A model generated the notes under the pieces. It did not search any database, had not been told where the DNA came from, and saw nothing but the letters and a program-made list of their open reading frames with translations. The position numbers and the translations under genes are program-made. A DNA stretch of 24,895 nt from DAOUMF01 sp034411955 (GTDB lineage: Bacteria > Chloroflexota > Dehalococcoidia > SM23-28-2 > RBG-16-64-32), in NCBI GenBank assembly GCA_034411955.1, contig DAOUMF010000020.1, positions 1-24,895 on the forward strand, given 5' to 3'. The number at the start of each line of letters is the position of its first letter. Position 1 is the first letter of the stretch. This document shows positions 13,709 to 22,196 of this stretch, piece by piece.

Positions 13709-15214
13709 ATGAGACGAGCCCGCCTTCACATCCGCGCCGATAGGGTGCGAGGTCACATCAGCCCCCTCATCTACGGACAGTTCATCGAGCACATGGGCCG
13801 CTGCGTCTACGGGGGCATATTCGAGCCCGGCTCCCCTCTCGCCGACGAGTCCGGCTTCCGCGGCGACGTGGTGGAGGCCCTGCGTGCCCTGCACATCCCC
13901 ATCCTGCGCTACCCCGGCGGCTGCTTCTCGGACGAGTACCACTGGCGGGATGGCGTCGGCCCTCGGGAGCAGCGTCCCCGCTACGAGGATCAGTACTGGA
14001 CCCGCTCGCTGAGGCGCTGGGGTCGGCTTGACCTGGCCCCCCTCATCGGGCCGCCGGAGTCCAACGCCTTCGGCACCGACGAGTACCTCACGCTGTGCGC
14101 CGAGCTGGGCTGCCAGCCCTACCTCAACGTGAACCACGGTACCGGCACCGCCGAGGAGGCGGCGGAATGGGTGGCCTACTGCAACCGGCGTCCCGAAAGC
14201 CCGGCCAGGGTGAGCGTCGTCGGTGTGGGTAACGAAGTGTTCGGCTTCTGGGAGCCCGGCCACTGCAGGGGCGACGAATACGCTCAACACTTCCTCCGGT
14301 TCGCTGAGAAGATCCGCGGGGTGGACCCCGAGGTCAGACTGCTGGCCACCGGTGCGCCGCGAACGTATGCGCCCTTCACGGCGGACCTCCTCCGCGCCGC
14401 CGGCCCGACGATGGACTACGTGTCCGTCCACGCCTTCCACCCGCCGCTGCCGGGCGTGCGCCCCCTCCGCAACGACGAGCCCGACTACTGGGCCGTCGTG
14501 GCCGGACCGCACGCCCTGATACGCAACGTCGACGACGTGCTGGCCGATATCGACCGCGCCTTCGGGCCCGACTCTCCTGTGCGCGTCTCCTTCGACGAGT
14601 GGAACCTCTGGTGTGCCTGGGACGACTGCGTTGCCACCAACTACGACCTGCGGGCCGGCCTCATGTTCGCCGGCACCTTCGACCGCATCCACGAGCGGGC
14701 GCCCCGGGTGGAGATCGGCATGATCGCGCAGCTCGTCAACATGCTGGGCATCGTCCAGACCGACGAGTCGCGTCTCTTTCACACCGCCGGCTATCTGGTC
14801 AACCGTCTGTACGTGGAAGAGACGCGGCCCCTGGCCCTCGAGTGCCAGGTCGAAGGCGAGACCTTCGATAGCCCCGTCTGGCCGGATGTTCCAGAGAGCT
14901 TCCAGCCCATGATGGGAGAGGACCTGACCGGCATCCCCTATCTCGACGCGTCCGCCACCGCCTCGGAGGACCGCCGTCAGCTCGCCGTCTTCCTGGTGAA
15001 CCGCTACCTGGACCAGCCCCTGACGGTGGACCTGACCTTCGAGGGGATGGAGGCTCCCTCATCCGGCAGGCTCAGGGAACTGGCGGCCGAAAGCCCCTTC
15101 GCCCGGAACGATTTCGAGCATCCGGACCGACTGCGTATCCAGGAGCGGCCCGTCTCGTCAGTGGCACGGCTGGAGCTGCCGCCCCACAGCGTCAGCGTTC
15201 TGGTTCTTGGCTAG
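13709..15214 (+). CDS. Alpha-L-arabinofuranosidase, glycoside hydrolase family 51
   Basis: This is a cytosolic-type retaining glycosidase that removes terminal alpha-L-arabinofuranosyl groups from plant-type oligosaccharides. The (beta/alpha)8 barrel motifs are clear: YGQFIEHMG near residue 22, RYPGGCFSDEYHW at 67-79, the acid/base Glu176 in GVGNEVFG, VSVHAFHPP near 238 and the nucleophile Glu297 in FDEWNLW. A C-terminal beta domain follows (LAVFLVNRYLD...LELPPHSVSVLVLG). The length of 501 residues is normal. No signal peptide is present, so it would act on imported oligosaccharides. The ATG at 13709 has AAGGAG 8 bp upstream. A longer frame from TTG at 13631 lacks support. No arabinose transporter or other sugar-utilisation genes lie nearby. 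Confidence 0.95.
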   Translation: MRRARLHIRADRVRGHISPLIYGQFIEHMGRCVYGGIFEPGSPLADESGFRGDVVEALRALHIPILRYPGGCFSDEYHWRDGVGPREQRPRYEDQYWTRSLRRWGRLDLAPLIGPPESNAFGTDEYLTLCAELGCQPYLNVNHGTGTAEEAAEWVAYCNRRPESPARVSVVGVGNEVFGFWEPGHCRGDEYAQHFLRFAEKIRGVDPEVRLLATGAPRTYAPFTADLLRAAGPTMDYVSVHAFHPPLPGVRPLRNDEPDYWAVVAGPHALIRNVDDVLADIDRAFGPDSPVRVSFDEWNLWCAWDDCVATNYDLRAGLMFAGTFDRIHERAPRVEIGMIAQLVNMLGIVQTDESRLFHTAGYLVNRLYVEETRPLALECQVEGETFDSPVWPDVPESFQPMMGEDLTGIPYLDASATASEDRRQLAVFLVNRYLDQPLTVDLTFEGMEAPSSGRLRELAAESPFARNDFEHPDRLRIQERPVSSVARLELPPHSVSVLVLG

Positions 15215-15294
15215 CCGGGCGGCGCTGAGAGCACTGAGAAACCGGCCGGCTATCCCACTCCCGCGCTGCGGCCGCTGACCGTCAATCCTGTCGG

Positions 15295-16068
15295 TTACTT
15301 GGCCTGGAACTGGGGCGCGCGCTTTTCCGAGAACGCGGCCAGGCCCTCGCGGACGTCCTCCGTGTAGGCCAGGGAGTTGAACAGGCGCTCCTCGATGGCC
15401 AGGCCCTCCTCCAGGGGCAGGTGGTAGCCTTCCAGCGCGGCGCGCTTGGCGGCGCGCAGGGCCAGCGGCCCGCACTTTAGCAGCCCTTCCGCCAATCGGC
15501 GGGCCTCGGCCGCCACGTCGGCGGCGGGGACGACGGCGTTCACCAGGCCGACCTGAAGGGCCTCCTGGGCTGTCAGCGGCTGTCCGGTGAAGAGGATGCG
15601 CGCGGCCACGGCCCAGGGCAGCTGTCGAGGCAGGCGCTGCGTGCCGCCCCAGCCGGGGATGAGGCCGAGGGTCACCTCCGGGGTGCCGAGGCGCGCATTC
15701 TCGGCAGCGACCCGCAGGTCGCAGGCGAGGACGATCTCGAGGCCGCCGCCCAGGGCGAGGCCGTTGACGGCGGCGATGAGGGGCTTGGTTACGGTCTGGC
15801 CGCGCATGATGGTCGGCGGCGCCGGGTAAGGGTTCCGGTCGGGGTCGTCCAGCATGCGCGGGATGGTGGATCGGAGGTCGGCCCCGGCCGAGAATGCGCG
15901 GCTGCCGGCGCCGGTGACGATGCCGATCCAGGCCTCCGCGTCGCCTTCCAGACGCTCGGTGGCCTCCGAGAAGGCCGCCCACGTCTCCAGGTCGATAGAG
16001 TTGAAGGCGTCGGGGCGGTCGATGGTGATGGTGGCGATGTGGCTCTCAACTTCGTAGCGTACTGGCAT
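15295..16068 (-). CDS. Enoyl-CoA hydratase/isomerase (crotonase family)
   Basis: The likely reaction is hydration of trans-2-enoyl-CoA to 3-hydroxyacyl-CoA in beta-oxidation. The crotonase fold is full length at 257 residues. The oxyanion-hole segments are AFSAGADL near residue 58 and ALGGGLEIVLACD at 105-117. Both catalytic acids are kept: Glu111 (GGGLE) and Glu131 (LGTPEV). The conserved GWGGTQRLPR follows, and the end is FSEKRAPQFQAK. The AGGAGG Shine-Dalgarno overlaps the TAG stop of the preceding dehydrogenase gene, and only 10 bp lie between the two coding regions, so the pair is translationally coupled. Together they catalyse consecutive steps (enoyl- to 3-hydroxy- to 3-ketoacyl-CoA). 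Substrate chain length cannot be read from the sequence. Confidence 0.95.
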   Translation of the reverse strand: MPVRYEVESHIATITIDRPDAFNSIDLETWAAFSEATERLEGDAEAWIGIVTGAGSRAFSAGADLRSTIPRMLDDPDRNPYPAPPTIMRGQTVTKPLIAAVNGLALGGGLEIVLACDLRVAAENARLGTPEVTLGLIPGWGGTQRLPRQLPWAVAARILFTGQPLTAQEALQVGLVNAVVPAADVAAEARRLAEGLLKCGPLALRAAKRAALEGYHLPLEEGLAIEERLFNSLAYTEDVREGLAAFSEKRAPQFQAK

Positions 16069-16078
16069 GACCGACCTC

Positions 16079-16933
16079 CTATGCGGCGTAGTCGAAGAAA
16101 CCCTTGCCGGACTTGCGCCCCAGGTGGCCCAGGGAGACCATCCGGCGGACCATCGTAGGGGCCTTGAAGCGGGGCTCCCCGTACTCCTCGAACATGGACT
16201 CGCCGATGTGGAGGAGGGTATCCAAGCCGACGAGGTCGGCGGTGGCTATAGGCCCCATGGCGTGGTTGAGCCCGCCCTTGCAGGCCTGGTCGACGTCCTG
16301 GGCGCTGGCCGTGCCGCTCTCCACCAGCCGGATGGCGTCGAAGATGAACGGGACGAGTAGCCGGTTAACGATGAATCCGGGGGTGTCCTTCACGTGGACC
16401 ACCAAACGGTCGATGGAGTCGCAAAAGGCTACCCCCTCGTCGATGGTGTCCTGCGAGGTGCTATCGGAGCGGATGATCTCAACCAGGCGGAGGACCATCG
16501 GTGGGTTGAAGAAGTGGAGGCCGATGACCTTCTCGGGCCGGCCGGAGGCGGCCGCCAGGGTGCTGAGTGAGAGGGAGGACGTATTGCTGGCCAGGATGGC
16601 CTCCGCCTTGCAGACTCGCCCAAGCTCCGCGAAGAACTGCTGCTTGGTGGAGGGGTCCTCGGTGATGGCCTCAATGACTAGATCGCACGCGGACAACTCC
16701 TGAATGTTCGTGGTGCCCTTGAGGCGGCCCAGGGCGCTGTCGCAGTCCTCCTGGCTGAGGCGCCCCCGCTCCAGGTCACGGGCGAGCCGACGCTTGATGG
16801 CGGCGAGGCCCTTGTCAAGGAGTTGCTGGTCCACCTCCAGCACGCTGACATCGTAGCCGTGGGACGCGCAGACCTGGGCGATACCGCCGCCCATGATCCC
16901 GCAGCCCGCAACACCCACCGATTTGACCGTCAT
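16079..16933 (-). CDS. hbd: 3-hydroxybutyryl-CoA dehydrogenase (full length)
   Basis: This NAD-dependent oxidation of 3-hydroxyacyl-CoA is the second half of the operon with the enoyl-CoA hydratase. The Rossmann motif GVAGCGIMGGGIAQ is at residues 7-20. The active-site residues are Ser119 (SNTSS), His140 (GLHFFNP), Glu152 (LVEII) and Asn190 (IVNRLL). The C-terminal domain is intact, running through MGPIATADLVGLD to the usual end GRKSGKGFFDY at residue 284. The start at 16933 has GGAGG 7 bp upstream. It is a useful comparison for the shorter paralogue at 1462-2214, which stops where this one enters GPIATADLVGLD. Substrate range is not determined by these motifs, so the short-chain name is a family default. 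Confidence 0.95.
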   Translation of the reverse strand: MTVKSVGVAGCGIMGGGIAQVCASHGYDVSVLEVDQQLLDKGLAAIKRRLARDLERGRLSQEDCDSALGRLKGTTNIQELSACDLVIEAITEDPSTKQQFFAELGRVCKAEAILASNTSSLSLSTLAAASGRPEKVIGLHFFNPPMVLRLVEIIRSDSTSQDTIDEGVAFCDSIDRLVVHVKDTPGFIVNRLLVPFIFDAIRLVESGTASAQDVDQACKGGLNHAMGPIATADLVGLDTLLHIGESMFEEYGEPRFKAPTMVRRMVSLGHLGRKSGKGFFDYAA

Positions 16934-17288
16934 CTTGTCCCTCCGTGGTTCTGGAAGCCTAGCAGCTCTCCGTGCTCTGGATCACGAAAGTGTCCCCTGA
17001 GTACGGGATGCCCCCTCTCCCTGCGTACCGCCGGGGAGTAGCCTCGCGTCAGTTGGCCATGTTGTCGTAACCCCGACGTTACGTCCAGGGGTCTTGCCCG
17101 TCAATGGGGCAAAGCACCATTCCGAGTGGGGCTCTGCCCCTCGCAAGGTCGCGTAGCTGGGCTGTCTCTCCCTCGATTCGGTCATCCATCCTTTGCGGCC
17201 TGGGGCGATAGCGCCAACTGCATACGGGGCACCTGTGCGGAGCACTGCGCGGGCGGTGGTAGAATAGGGTCGCGGGCCCCGTCGGCGG
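16934..17288. other. 355-bp divergent intergenic region with stem-loops
   Basis: No convincing gene is seen. Three adjacent inverted repeats lie at 17071-17140: CCCC/GGGG (17071-17091), TTGCCC/GGGCAA (17094-17112) and GGGGC-TCT-GCCCC (17128-17140). A promoter-like TGGTAGAAT for the radical SAM gene lies at 17257-17265. The rest holds only short open frames with poor codon statistics. Confidence 0.4.
17257..17265 (+). promoter_or_regulatory. Extended -10 promoter for the radical SAM gene (TGGTAGAAT)
   Basis: TG-G-TAGAAT has the TGn extension and a five-of-six -10 match, 23 nt before the ATG at 17289. The leader would be about 17 nt to that start, or 38 nt to the ATG at 17310. Confidence 0.5.
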
Positions 17289-18230
17289 ATGTCGCTGCAG
17301 ACTGTGGTAATGAGCTCTCTCCGCGAGCTTCATCTCATCCTCACATATTGCTGCACCGAAGAGTGCGACCACTGCTTCGTGTGGGGAAGTCCCCAACAGT
17401 CCGGCGTGATGACCCTGGAGCAGATGCGGCGCATCTTTGACCAGGGACAGGACCTGGGATCGGTGCAATCGATCTCCTTCGAGGGCGGCGAGCCCTTCCT
17501 CTACTACGGAGCGCTTCTGGAAGGCCTGCGCGAAGCTCGGGCGCGGGGCTGGAAGACGGACGCGATCACCAACGCCTACTGGGCCACTTCACCCGAAGAC
17601 GCCCTCGTGTCCTTGCGGCCCCTGGTCCAGGCCGGACTCGATGGCCTAGTGGTAAGCGATGACGCCTACCATGGCCCCAACGAAGAGGCCCTGCCGGGCA
17701 ACGCCGCTGCCGCCGCCGAACAACTCGGGATTGGCTGCGGTAGCATCGCCATCCGCGAGGCGGCCGCCAGCATCGACGCTCCCTCGTCCGCCAAAGGAGA
17801 GGCCATCAAAGGGGGCGCCGTCCGCTTCCGCGGACGGGCCGCCAGCCAGCTAACCCCCGGTCTTCCCCGGAAGCCATGGCAGGAGCTCGCAACCTGTCCT
17901 CATGAGGAGCTGGTGAGCCCGATCCGCGTGCACGTTGATCCCTTCGGGTACGCCCATGTCTGCCAGGGGCTGGTCATGGGCAACCTCTTCCGGACTCCCT
18001 TGCTGGAGATGCTGACGGCCTACGCCCCGGAGCGTCACCCCATCAGCGGCTCTCTCCTCTCGGGAGGGCCCGCGGCCCTGGCCCGCGCCTACGATCTTCC
18101 CCACGCCGACTCCTACGTCGACGAGTGCCACATGTGCTACGAGATGCGCGACTGCTTGCGGGAGCGCTTCCCTGAGCACCTGGCCCCGGCCCAGATGTAC
18201 GGAGTCCCCGGCCAGGACGCTTCCCAGTAG
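17289..18230 (+). CDS. Radical SAM protein with C-terminal cysteine cluster
   Basis: The N-terminal radical SAM site is C-x3-C-x2-C at Cys22, Cys26 and Cys29 (CTEECDHCF), holding the 4Fe-4S cluster that cleaves SAM. The FEGGEP motif is at 64-69. The C-terminal third has more cysteines: Cys203 (ATCPHEEL), Cys225 (AHVCQG) and a CxxCx5C set at 280-289 (CHMCYEMRDC). This resembles a SPASM/twitch auxiliary cluster binding site. HVDPFGYAHVCQGLVMGNLF is typical of SPASM-type proteins (a cluster-ligand loop). At 313 residues it is small, and the region between residues 120 and 200 is short. The substrate is unknown. No precursor peptide gene was found beside it. The start could also be the ATG at 17310. 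It converges on an aminotransferase of the GSAM family. Confidence 0.85.
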   Translation: MSLQTVVMSSLRELHLILTYCCTEECDHCFVWGSPQQSGVMTLEQMRRIFDQGQDLGSVQSISFEGGEPFLYYGALLEGLREARARGWKTDAITNAYWATSPEDALVSLRPLVQAGLDGLVVSDDAYHGPNEEALPGNAAAAAEQLGIGCGSIAIREAAASIDAPSSAKGEAIKGGAVRFRGRAASQLTPGLPRKPWQELATCPHEELVSPIRVHVDPFGYAHVCQGLVMGNLFRTPLLEMLTAYAPERHPISGSLLSGGPAALARAYDLPHADSYVDECHMCYEMRDCLRERFPEHLAPAQMYGVPGQDASQ

Positions 18231-18269
18231 CGCGGCCTAATCACGGCGTCTTGCGCTCCCCGCACGGGC

Positions 18270-19520
18270 CTACTGCAAGTCGCCCGAGGCTATCTCCTTC
18301 GCCACGATGGTGAAGCACTCTTCGGCCACGGCGACGGCCTGCGCGATGTCTGCCGGCGTGTGGGCGGCGGAGATGAACCAGTTGTGGCAGGGGTGGAAGA
18401 TCACTCCACGGCGCGCCGCCAGCCCCGAGAATCTGCGCCCGCGTTGCATCGCGGGGTCGTCCTCGAACAGCAGGTTGGGCATGGCCGGAGGGCCGCTGTA
18501 GCGGATGGCGACGCCTGCTCTCTGGGCGGCATTGGTCATGCCCTCTCGGAGCATGTGTCCGGCGCTCTGGATCTGCTCGTAGGCACCCTCCGCGTCGTAC
18601 GCGGCCATCGTCGCCAGGGCGGCGGCCATGGGCGCCCCGGCGAAGAAGTGGGTGGCGCCGAAGAATGTTGACTTCGCTGTATCGCGCAGCTTTTCGTCAC
18701 CGAGGAGCACGGAGAGGGGCTGGCCGTTGCTGATCGCCTTGCCGAAGCAGATCAGGTCCGGTGTCAGGCCGAAATTCACGTGCGACGCGCCCACGGGGTT
18801 CAAGCGGAAGCCGCAGCGCACGTCGTCGATGATGAGGAGGGCCTGCTCGCCCGCGATGCGCTCCTGCAAGGTGGCGAGGAAGTCCTGAGACGGGAATTCG
18901 ATGTCGTGCATGGCGTCGTGCTTGATCGGGCAGATCATCACGGCGGCGACGCCTCCCTTGTTGCGGTCGAAGCAGGCGTGGACGCTGGCGCTGTCGTTCC
19001 AGAGGAACTGGTCGAGCTCGCTGCGGTGGGCCGGCGGTACGCCGAAACCGCCGGGCACCGTCCACGGATCGAAGCCGTGGTACGCGCCCGCGGCCACAAG
19101 CAGCCTCATGCGACCGGTGTTGGCGCGCGCGATGCGCGTTGCCAGGGTCGTTACGTCTGAGCCGTTCTTGGCGAACATCGCCCAGTCGGCGAAGGGGAAG
19201 CGCGCCACCAGCGTCTCCGCCAGCTCGAGCATGCGGTCCGTGGCGAAGCCGAACAGGTTTCCACGCTCCTCCTGCTCGAATACCGCCTTCTGCACGGCGG
19301 GGTGGTTGTAGCCGAGCACGATGGGGCCGAAACTGCACATGAAGTCGATGTACTCGTTGCCATCGGCGTCGGTGATGCGGCAGCCCTGGGCGCTACGGAA
19401 GAACGCTGGGAAATCCCCGAATGTGGCGAACCGCGGCGAGCATGGGCCGTAGATGCCCCCGGGGATCACACGCTCCGCCCGCTCGAACATCTCATCGCAT
19501 TTCGACAGATCGTAGGTCAT
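18270..19520 (-). CDS. Class III aminotransferase, glutamate-1-semialdehyde aminomutase family
   Basis: This is a PLP-dependent fold-type I enzyme of 416 residues. Visible marks are the N-terminal VIPGGIYGPCSPRF and DADGNEYIDFMCSFGPIVLGYNHP, the phosphate-binding NGSDVT near residue 119, the PLP-pyridine acid Asp232 in LLIIDDVRCGF, and the Schiff-base Lys261 in CFGKAISNGQP. The overall pattern is that of glutamate-1-semialdehyde 2,1-aminomutase-like enzymes, but many such proteins are transaminases of other substrates. The usual DEV after the strand is DDV here. HemL identity is therefore not claimed. The ATG at 19520 has GGAGG 5 bp upstream, which decides it over an upstream in-frame start. 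It is convergent with the radical SAM gene (39 bp between stops). No haem or tetrapyrrole genes are nearby. Confidence 0.9.
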   Translation of the reverse strand: MTYDLSKCDEMFERAERVIPGGIYGPCSPRFATFGDFPAFFRSAQGCRITDADGNEYIDFMCSFGPIVLGYNHPAVQKAVFEQEERGNLFGFATDRMLELAETLVARFPFADWAMFAKNGSDVTTLATRIARANTGRMRLLVAAGAYHGFDPWTVPGGFGVPPAHRSELDQFLWNDSASVHACFDRNKGGVAAVMICPIKHDAMHDIEFPSQDFLATLQERIAGEQALLIIDDVRCGFRLNPVGASHVNFGLTPDLICFGKAISNGQPLSVLLGDEKLRDTAKSTFFGATHFFAGAPMAAALATMAAYDAEGAYEQIQSAGHMLREGMTNAAQRAGVAIRYSGPPAMPNLLFEDDPAMQRGRRFSGLAARRGVIFHPCHNWFISAAHTPADIAQAVAVAEECFTIVAKEIASGDLQ

Positions 19521-19735
19521 GGCTGCCTCCGCTCGGCGCACTTTCAGCGACCGCTCGTTACCGGGATTCCGTTCCGCTCAGCTAGACTACTCCGATTGTC
19601 GACCCTCTGGCAACGCTGTTCATCTTCCGGCTGCGTTGACAACTCACCCCTCCTTTGCGGATCATTGTCTTACCCAGAGGCCCGGAGATCGTGGAGGGCC
19701 ACGCCTCTGTTCGCTATGCGGAGCTGATACTGCTC

Positions 19736-21070
19736 GTGTTCGATTCCGTCACCTCAGCCCGTGCCCTGATGGGGTTATCGCTGGGGTTCCACATCTGCTT
19801 CGCCGCCGTCGGCGTCGGCCTTCCCCTCCTCCTGCTCATCGCTGAAGGCATAGCCCTGCGCACCGGCGACGAAACGTACCGCCAGATGGCGAAGCGCTGG
19901 GCCCGCGTCGCCGCCGTCCTGTTTGCGGTGGGCGCCGTCTCCGGGACCATCATTTCGTTCGAACTCGGCCTGCTGTGGCCGACGTGGATGGAATTCTCCG
20001 GCGGCATCATCGGCTTCCCCTTCGCCCTGGAAGGCTTCGCCTTCTTCATCGAGGCTATCTTCCTTGGGCTCTATGTCTTCGGCTGGGACCGGCTTTCACC
20101 GGTGGCGCACTGGCTGTGTGCAATCCCCATCGTGGTGAGCTCCCTGGCGTCCGCGTTCCTCGTGATCAGCGTCAACGGCTGGATGAACCAGCCCGAGGGA
20201 TTCGAGGTGGTCGACGGCAAGGCGGTCAACGTCGATCCCCTGGCCGCGATGTTCAACGCCGCCATGCCCTACGAAGTGACGCACGGCGCGCTGGCGTCCT
20301 ACGTCGCCACAGGCTTCGCGGTCGCCGGCGTCTACGCCATCGCCATGCTTCGCGGCGACCGGTCAGACTACGTTAGGAAAGCGTTGGTGTTGGGGCTGGC
20401 GGTCGCCCTCGTCTTCACGCCGCTCCAGATCATCAGCGGTGACCTGAGCGCCCGCTTCCTGGCGCACAATCAGCCGGAGAAGTTCGCCGCCATGGAGGGC
20501 CAGTTCGAGACGGAGGAGGGCGCGCCCCTCCGCATCGGCGGCTTCCCCGACACGGAAGACCAGAAGATGCGGTTCGCCATCGAGATCCCCAAACTGGGGA
20601 GCTTCCTGGCGTTCGAGGACTTCGACGCCGAGGTGCGCGGGCTCAACAGCTTCCCGCAGGATGAGATCCCTGACGCCCGCCTGGCCCACTTCTCGTTCCA
20701 GGTTATGGTTGCCATCGGCTTCTTCCTGGTGTTCGTGGCCGCCTGGGTCTTGGGGTTGGCCTGGTGGCGCAAGCGGATCGACCCAGGGCGCCTGCAGCTT
20801 CTGGCGGTAGCCGTTACGTTGCCCCTGGGCTTCCTCGCGATCGAGGTCGGCTGGTTCGTGACCGAGTTCGGCCGCCAGCCGTGGATCATCTACCAGGTCA
20901 TGCGCACGAGTGATGCGGCAACGCCGCGCGAAGGCATCGGCTTCATCCTCCTTGTCTTCATCCTGGTCTACATCGCCCTCACCGCTGCGCTGGCGCTCCT
21001 GCTTCTGAGGGAGCGACGGCGGCCGCTGGAGGCAGGGACTCCACCGAGGGAGGCGCCTGATGCCGCTTGA
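19736..21070 (+). CDS. cydA: Cytochrome bd-type quinol oxidase subunit I
   Basis: This membrane subunit oxidises quinol and carries the haems that reduce oxygen to water. With a GTG start at 19736 the haem ligands fall at His19 (LGFHICF), His183 (VTHGALASY) and Met324 (FQVMVAIG). The proton-path acids are Glu99 (FALEG) and Glu106 (FFIEAIF), which agrees with E. coli CydA numbering and supports this start. GRQPW at 379-383 is conserved. The Q-loop is short, as in the Cio/cyanide-insensitive class. Two positions before the Met ligand a Gln replaces the usual Arg. The frame is open back to a TTG at 19655, but a TTGACA at 19635-19640 suggests promoter sequence there. cydB overlaps its 3' end by 11 bp. 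Confidence 0.95.
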   Translation: MFDSVTSARALMGLSLGFHICFAAVGVGLPLLLLIAEGIALRTGDETYRQMAKRWARVAAVLFAVGAVSGTIISFELGLLWPTWMEFSGGIIGFPFALEGFAFFIEAIFLGLYVFGWDRLSPVAHWLCAIPIVVSSLASAFLVISVNGWMNQPEGFEVVDGKAVNVDPLAAMFNAAMPYEVTHGALASYVATGFAVAGVYAIAMLRGDRSDYVRKALVLGLAVALVFTPLQIISGDLSARFLAHNQPEKFAAMEGQFETEEGAPLRIGGFPDTEDQKMRFAIEIPKLGSFLAFEDFDAEVRGLNSFPQDEIPDARLAHFSFQVMVAIGFFLVFVAAWVLGLAWWRKRIDPGRLQLLAVAVTLPLGFLAIEVGWFVTEFGRQPWIIYQVMRTSDAATPREGIGFILLVFILVYIALTAALALLLLRERRRPLEAGTPPREAPDAA

Positions 21071-22085
21071 GGACCTCGCTGCCGCCGTGCTCCTGCTGGG
21101 GATCGTCGCCTATGCGATGTTCGGCGGCGCGGACTTCGGCGGCGGCGTCTGGACGGGCCTGGCCGGCGGGCCGCGCGCGGCCGAGCGGCGCCAGGCGATC
21201 TCTAGCGCCATGGGCCCTGTATGGGAGACGAACCACGTCTGGCTCATCCTCATCGTCGTCGCCCTATTCACGGCGTTCCCGCCGGCGTTCGCCGACCTGT
21301 TTACGGCTCTCCTAGTCCCGCTGGTGCTCGTCCTCGTGGGCATCGTCTTCAGGGGAGCGGCGTTCGCTTTCCGCCACTTCGGACGTGGTACAGAGGCCGC
21401 ACTCCCCGGGATGGGCGTGGTGTTCTCGGTAGCCAGCATCATCACTCCCTTGATGATGGGCATGGCCCTCGGTGCCGTCGCCGGCGGCCACATTGCGATC
21501 GAGGATGGAGAGGTCACGTCAGGCATTTGGGAGCCGTGGCTACAGCCGTTTTCCATCTTGTGCGGCCTTATCGCGGTGGTCATGTGTGGCTTCCTCGCAG
21601 CCTACTACATGACAGTTCGCACAACTGATGAGATGCAGGAGGACTTCCGGTACCGCGGCCTTCTGGCCGGTCTCCTTCTCGGAGCCTTCCTCATCATCGC
21701 CCTCCCAATCGCCTACTGGAATGCGGACCCGTTCTGGGACGAGCTGGCAAAGCCGTCGGCCCTCGCCGTGATGAGTGCAGCAGGCGTGTTGTGGCTGATA
21801 TCCCTCGTGGTGCTGTGGCGGCGCTGGTACATGCTGGCGCCGGCGGCCGCGGCGGGCACGGTCGGCCTCATCATCGGCGGCTGGGGCGCGGTGCAGTATC
21901 CGTGCCTCATCTTGCCCGACGAGCGCATCTCAGACTTGGCGGCCGAGGATGCCACACTCGGGCCGTTCCTGATCGCCCTGGTGGCGGGCGCGCTCATCCT
22001 CGTCCCGTCGCTGGTATTGCTCTTCCTCGTTTTCAGCGAGAAGACCGGCGGTGTCGGCGTTGAGGGCGAAGGGTACGAGTACTGA
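21060..22085 (+). CDS. cydB: Cytochrome bd-type quinol oxidase subunit II
   Basis: This is the partner of CydA and makes up the second half of the oxidase. It has 341 residues with about eight to nine membrane helices. The family N-terminus AYAMFGGADFGGGVW is at residues 18-32. It is followed by GPVWETNHVWLILIVVALFTAFP, the most conserved CydB block, and RGAAFAFRHF. The C-terminal half is hydrophobic with typical loops. The start ATG overlaps the cydA reading frame by 11 bp, with GGGAGG just before it, so the two are translationally coupled. No cydX-like small subunit or cydDC transporter genes are seen next to it. Assembly factors would lie elsewhere. Confidence 0.96.
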   Translation: MPLEDLAAAVLLLGIVAYAMFGGADFGGGVWTGLAGGPRAAERRQAISSAMGPVWETNHVWLILIVVALFTAFPPAFADLFTALLVPLVLVLVGIVFRGAAFAFRHFGRGTEAALPGMGVVFSVASIITPLMMGMALGAVAGGHIAIEDGEVTSGIWEPWLQPFSILCGLIAVVMCGFLAAYYMTVRTTDEMQEDFRYRGLLAGLLLGAFLIIALPIAYWNADPFWDELAKPSALAVMSAAGVLWLISLVVLWRRWYMLAPAAAAGTVGLIIGGWGAVQYPCLILPDERISDLAAEDATLGPFLIALVAGALILVPSLVLLFLVFSEKTGGVGVEGEGYEY

Positions 22086-22196
22086 CGCCGGCCTTGCGGC
22101 CTGCCATTGCGGCCCCCGGCGCGTCGGCTCTATCATCGGGGATGGCGCCTTCGGACGCTCGCGGGCGGGCTGGCAAATTGCCCAATACCGGCTGCT

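Noticed and set aside
13571..14782. 403-codon minus-strand frame over the GH51 gene
   Set aside because: The opposite strand encodes a complete GH51 enzyme with both catalytic Glu residues. This frame is a shadow.
16978..17000. GTGTCCCC at the hbd side of the gap as a possible insertion-sequence end
   Set aside because: No matching inverted copy or transposase fragment was found within the window.
17079..17468. Open frames of 104-129 codons on both strands in and past the hbd/radical SAM gap
   Set aside because: They overlap the radical SAM N-terminus, show no family motif, and have codon use unlike real neighbours.
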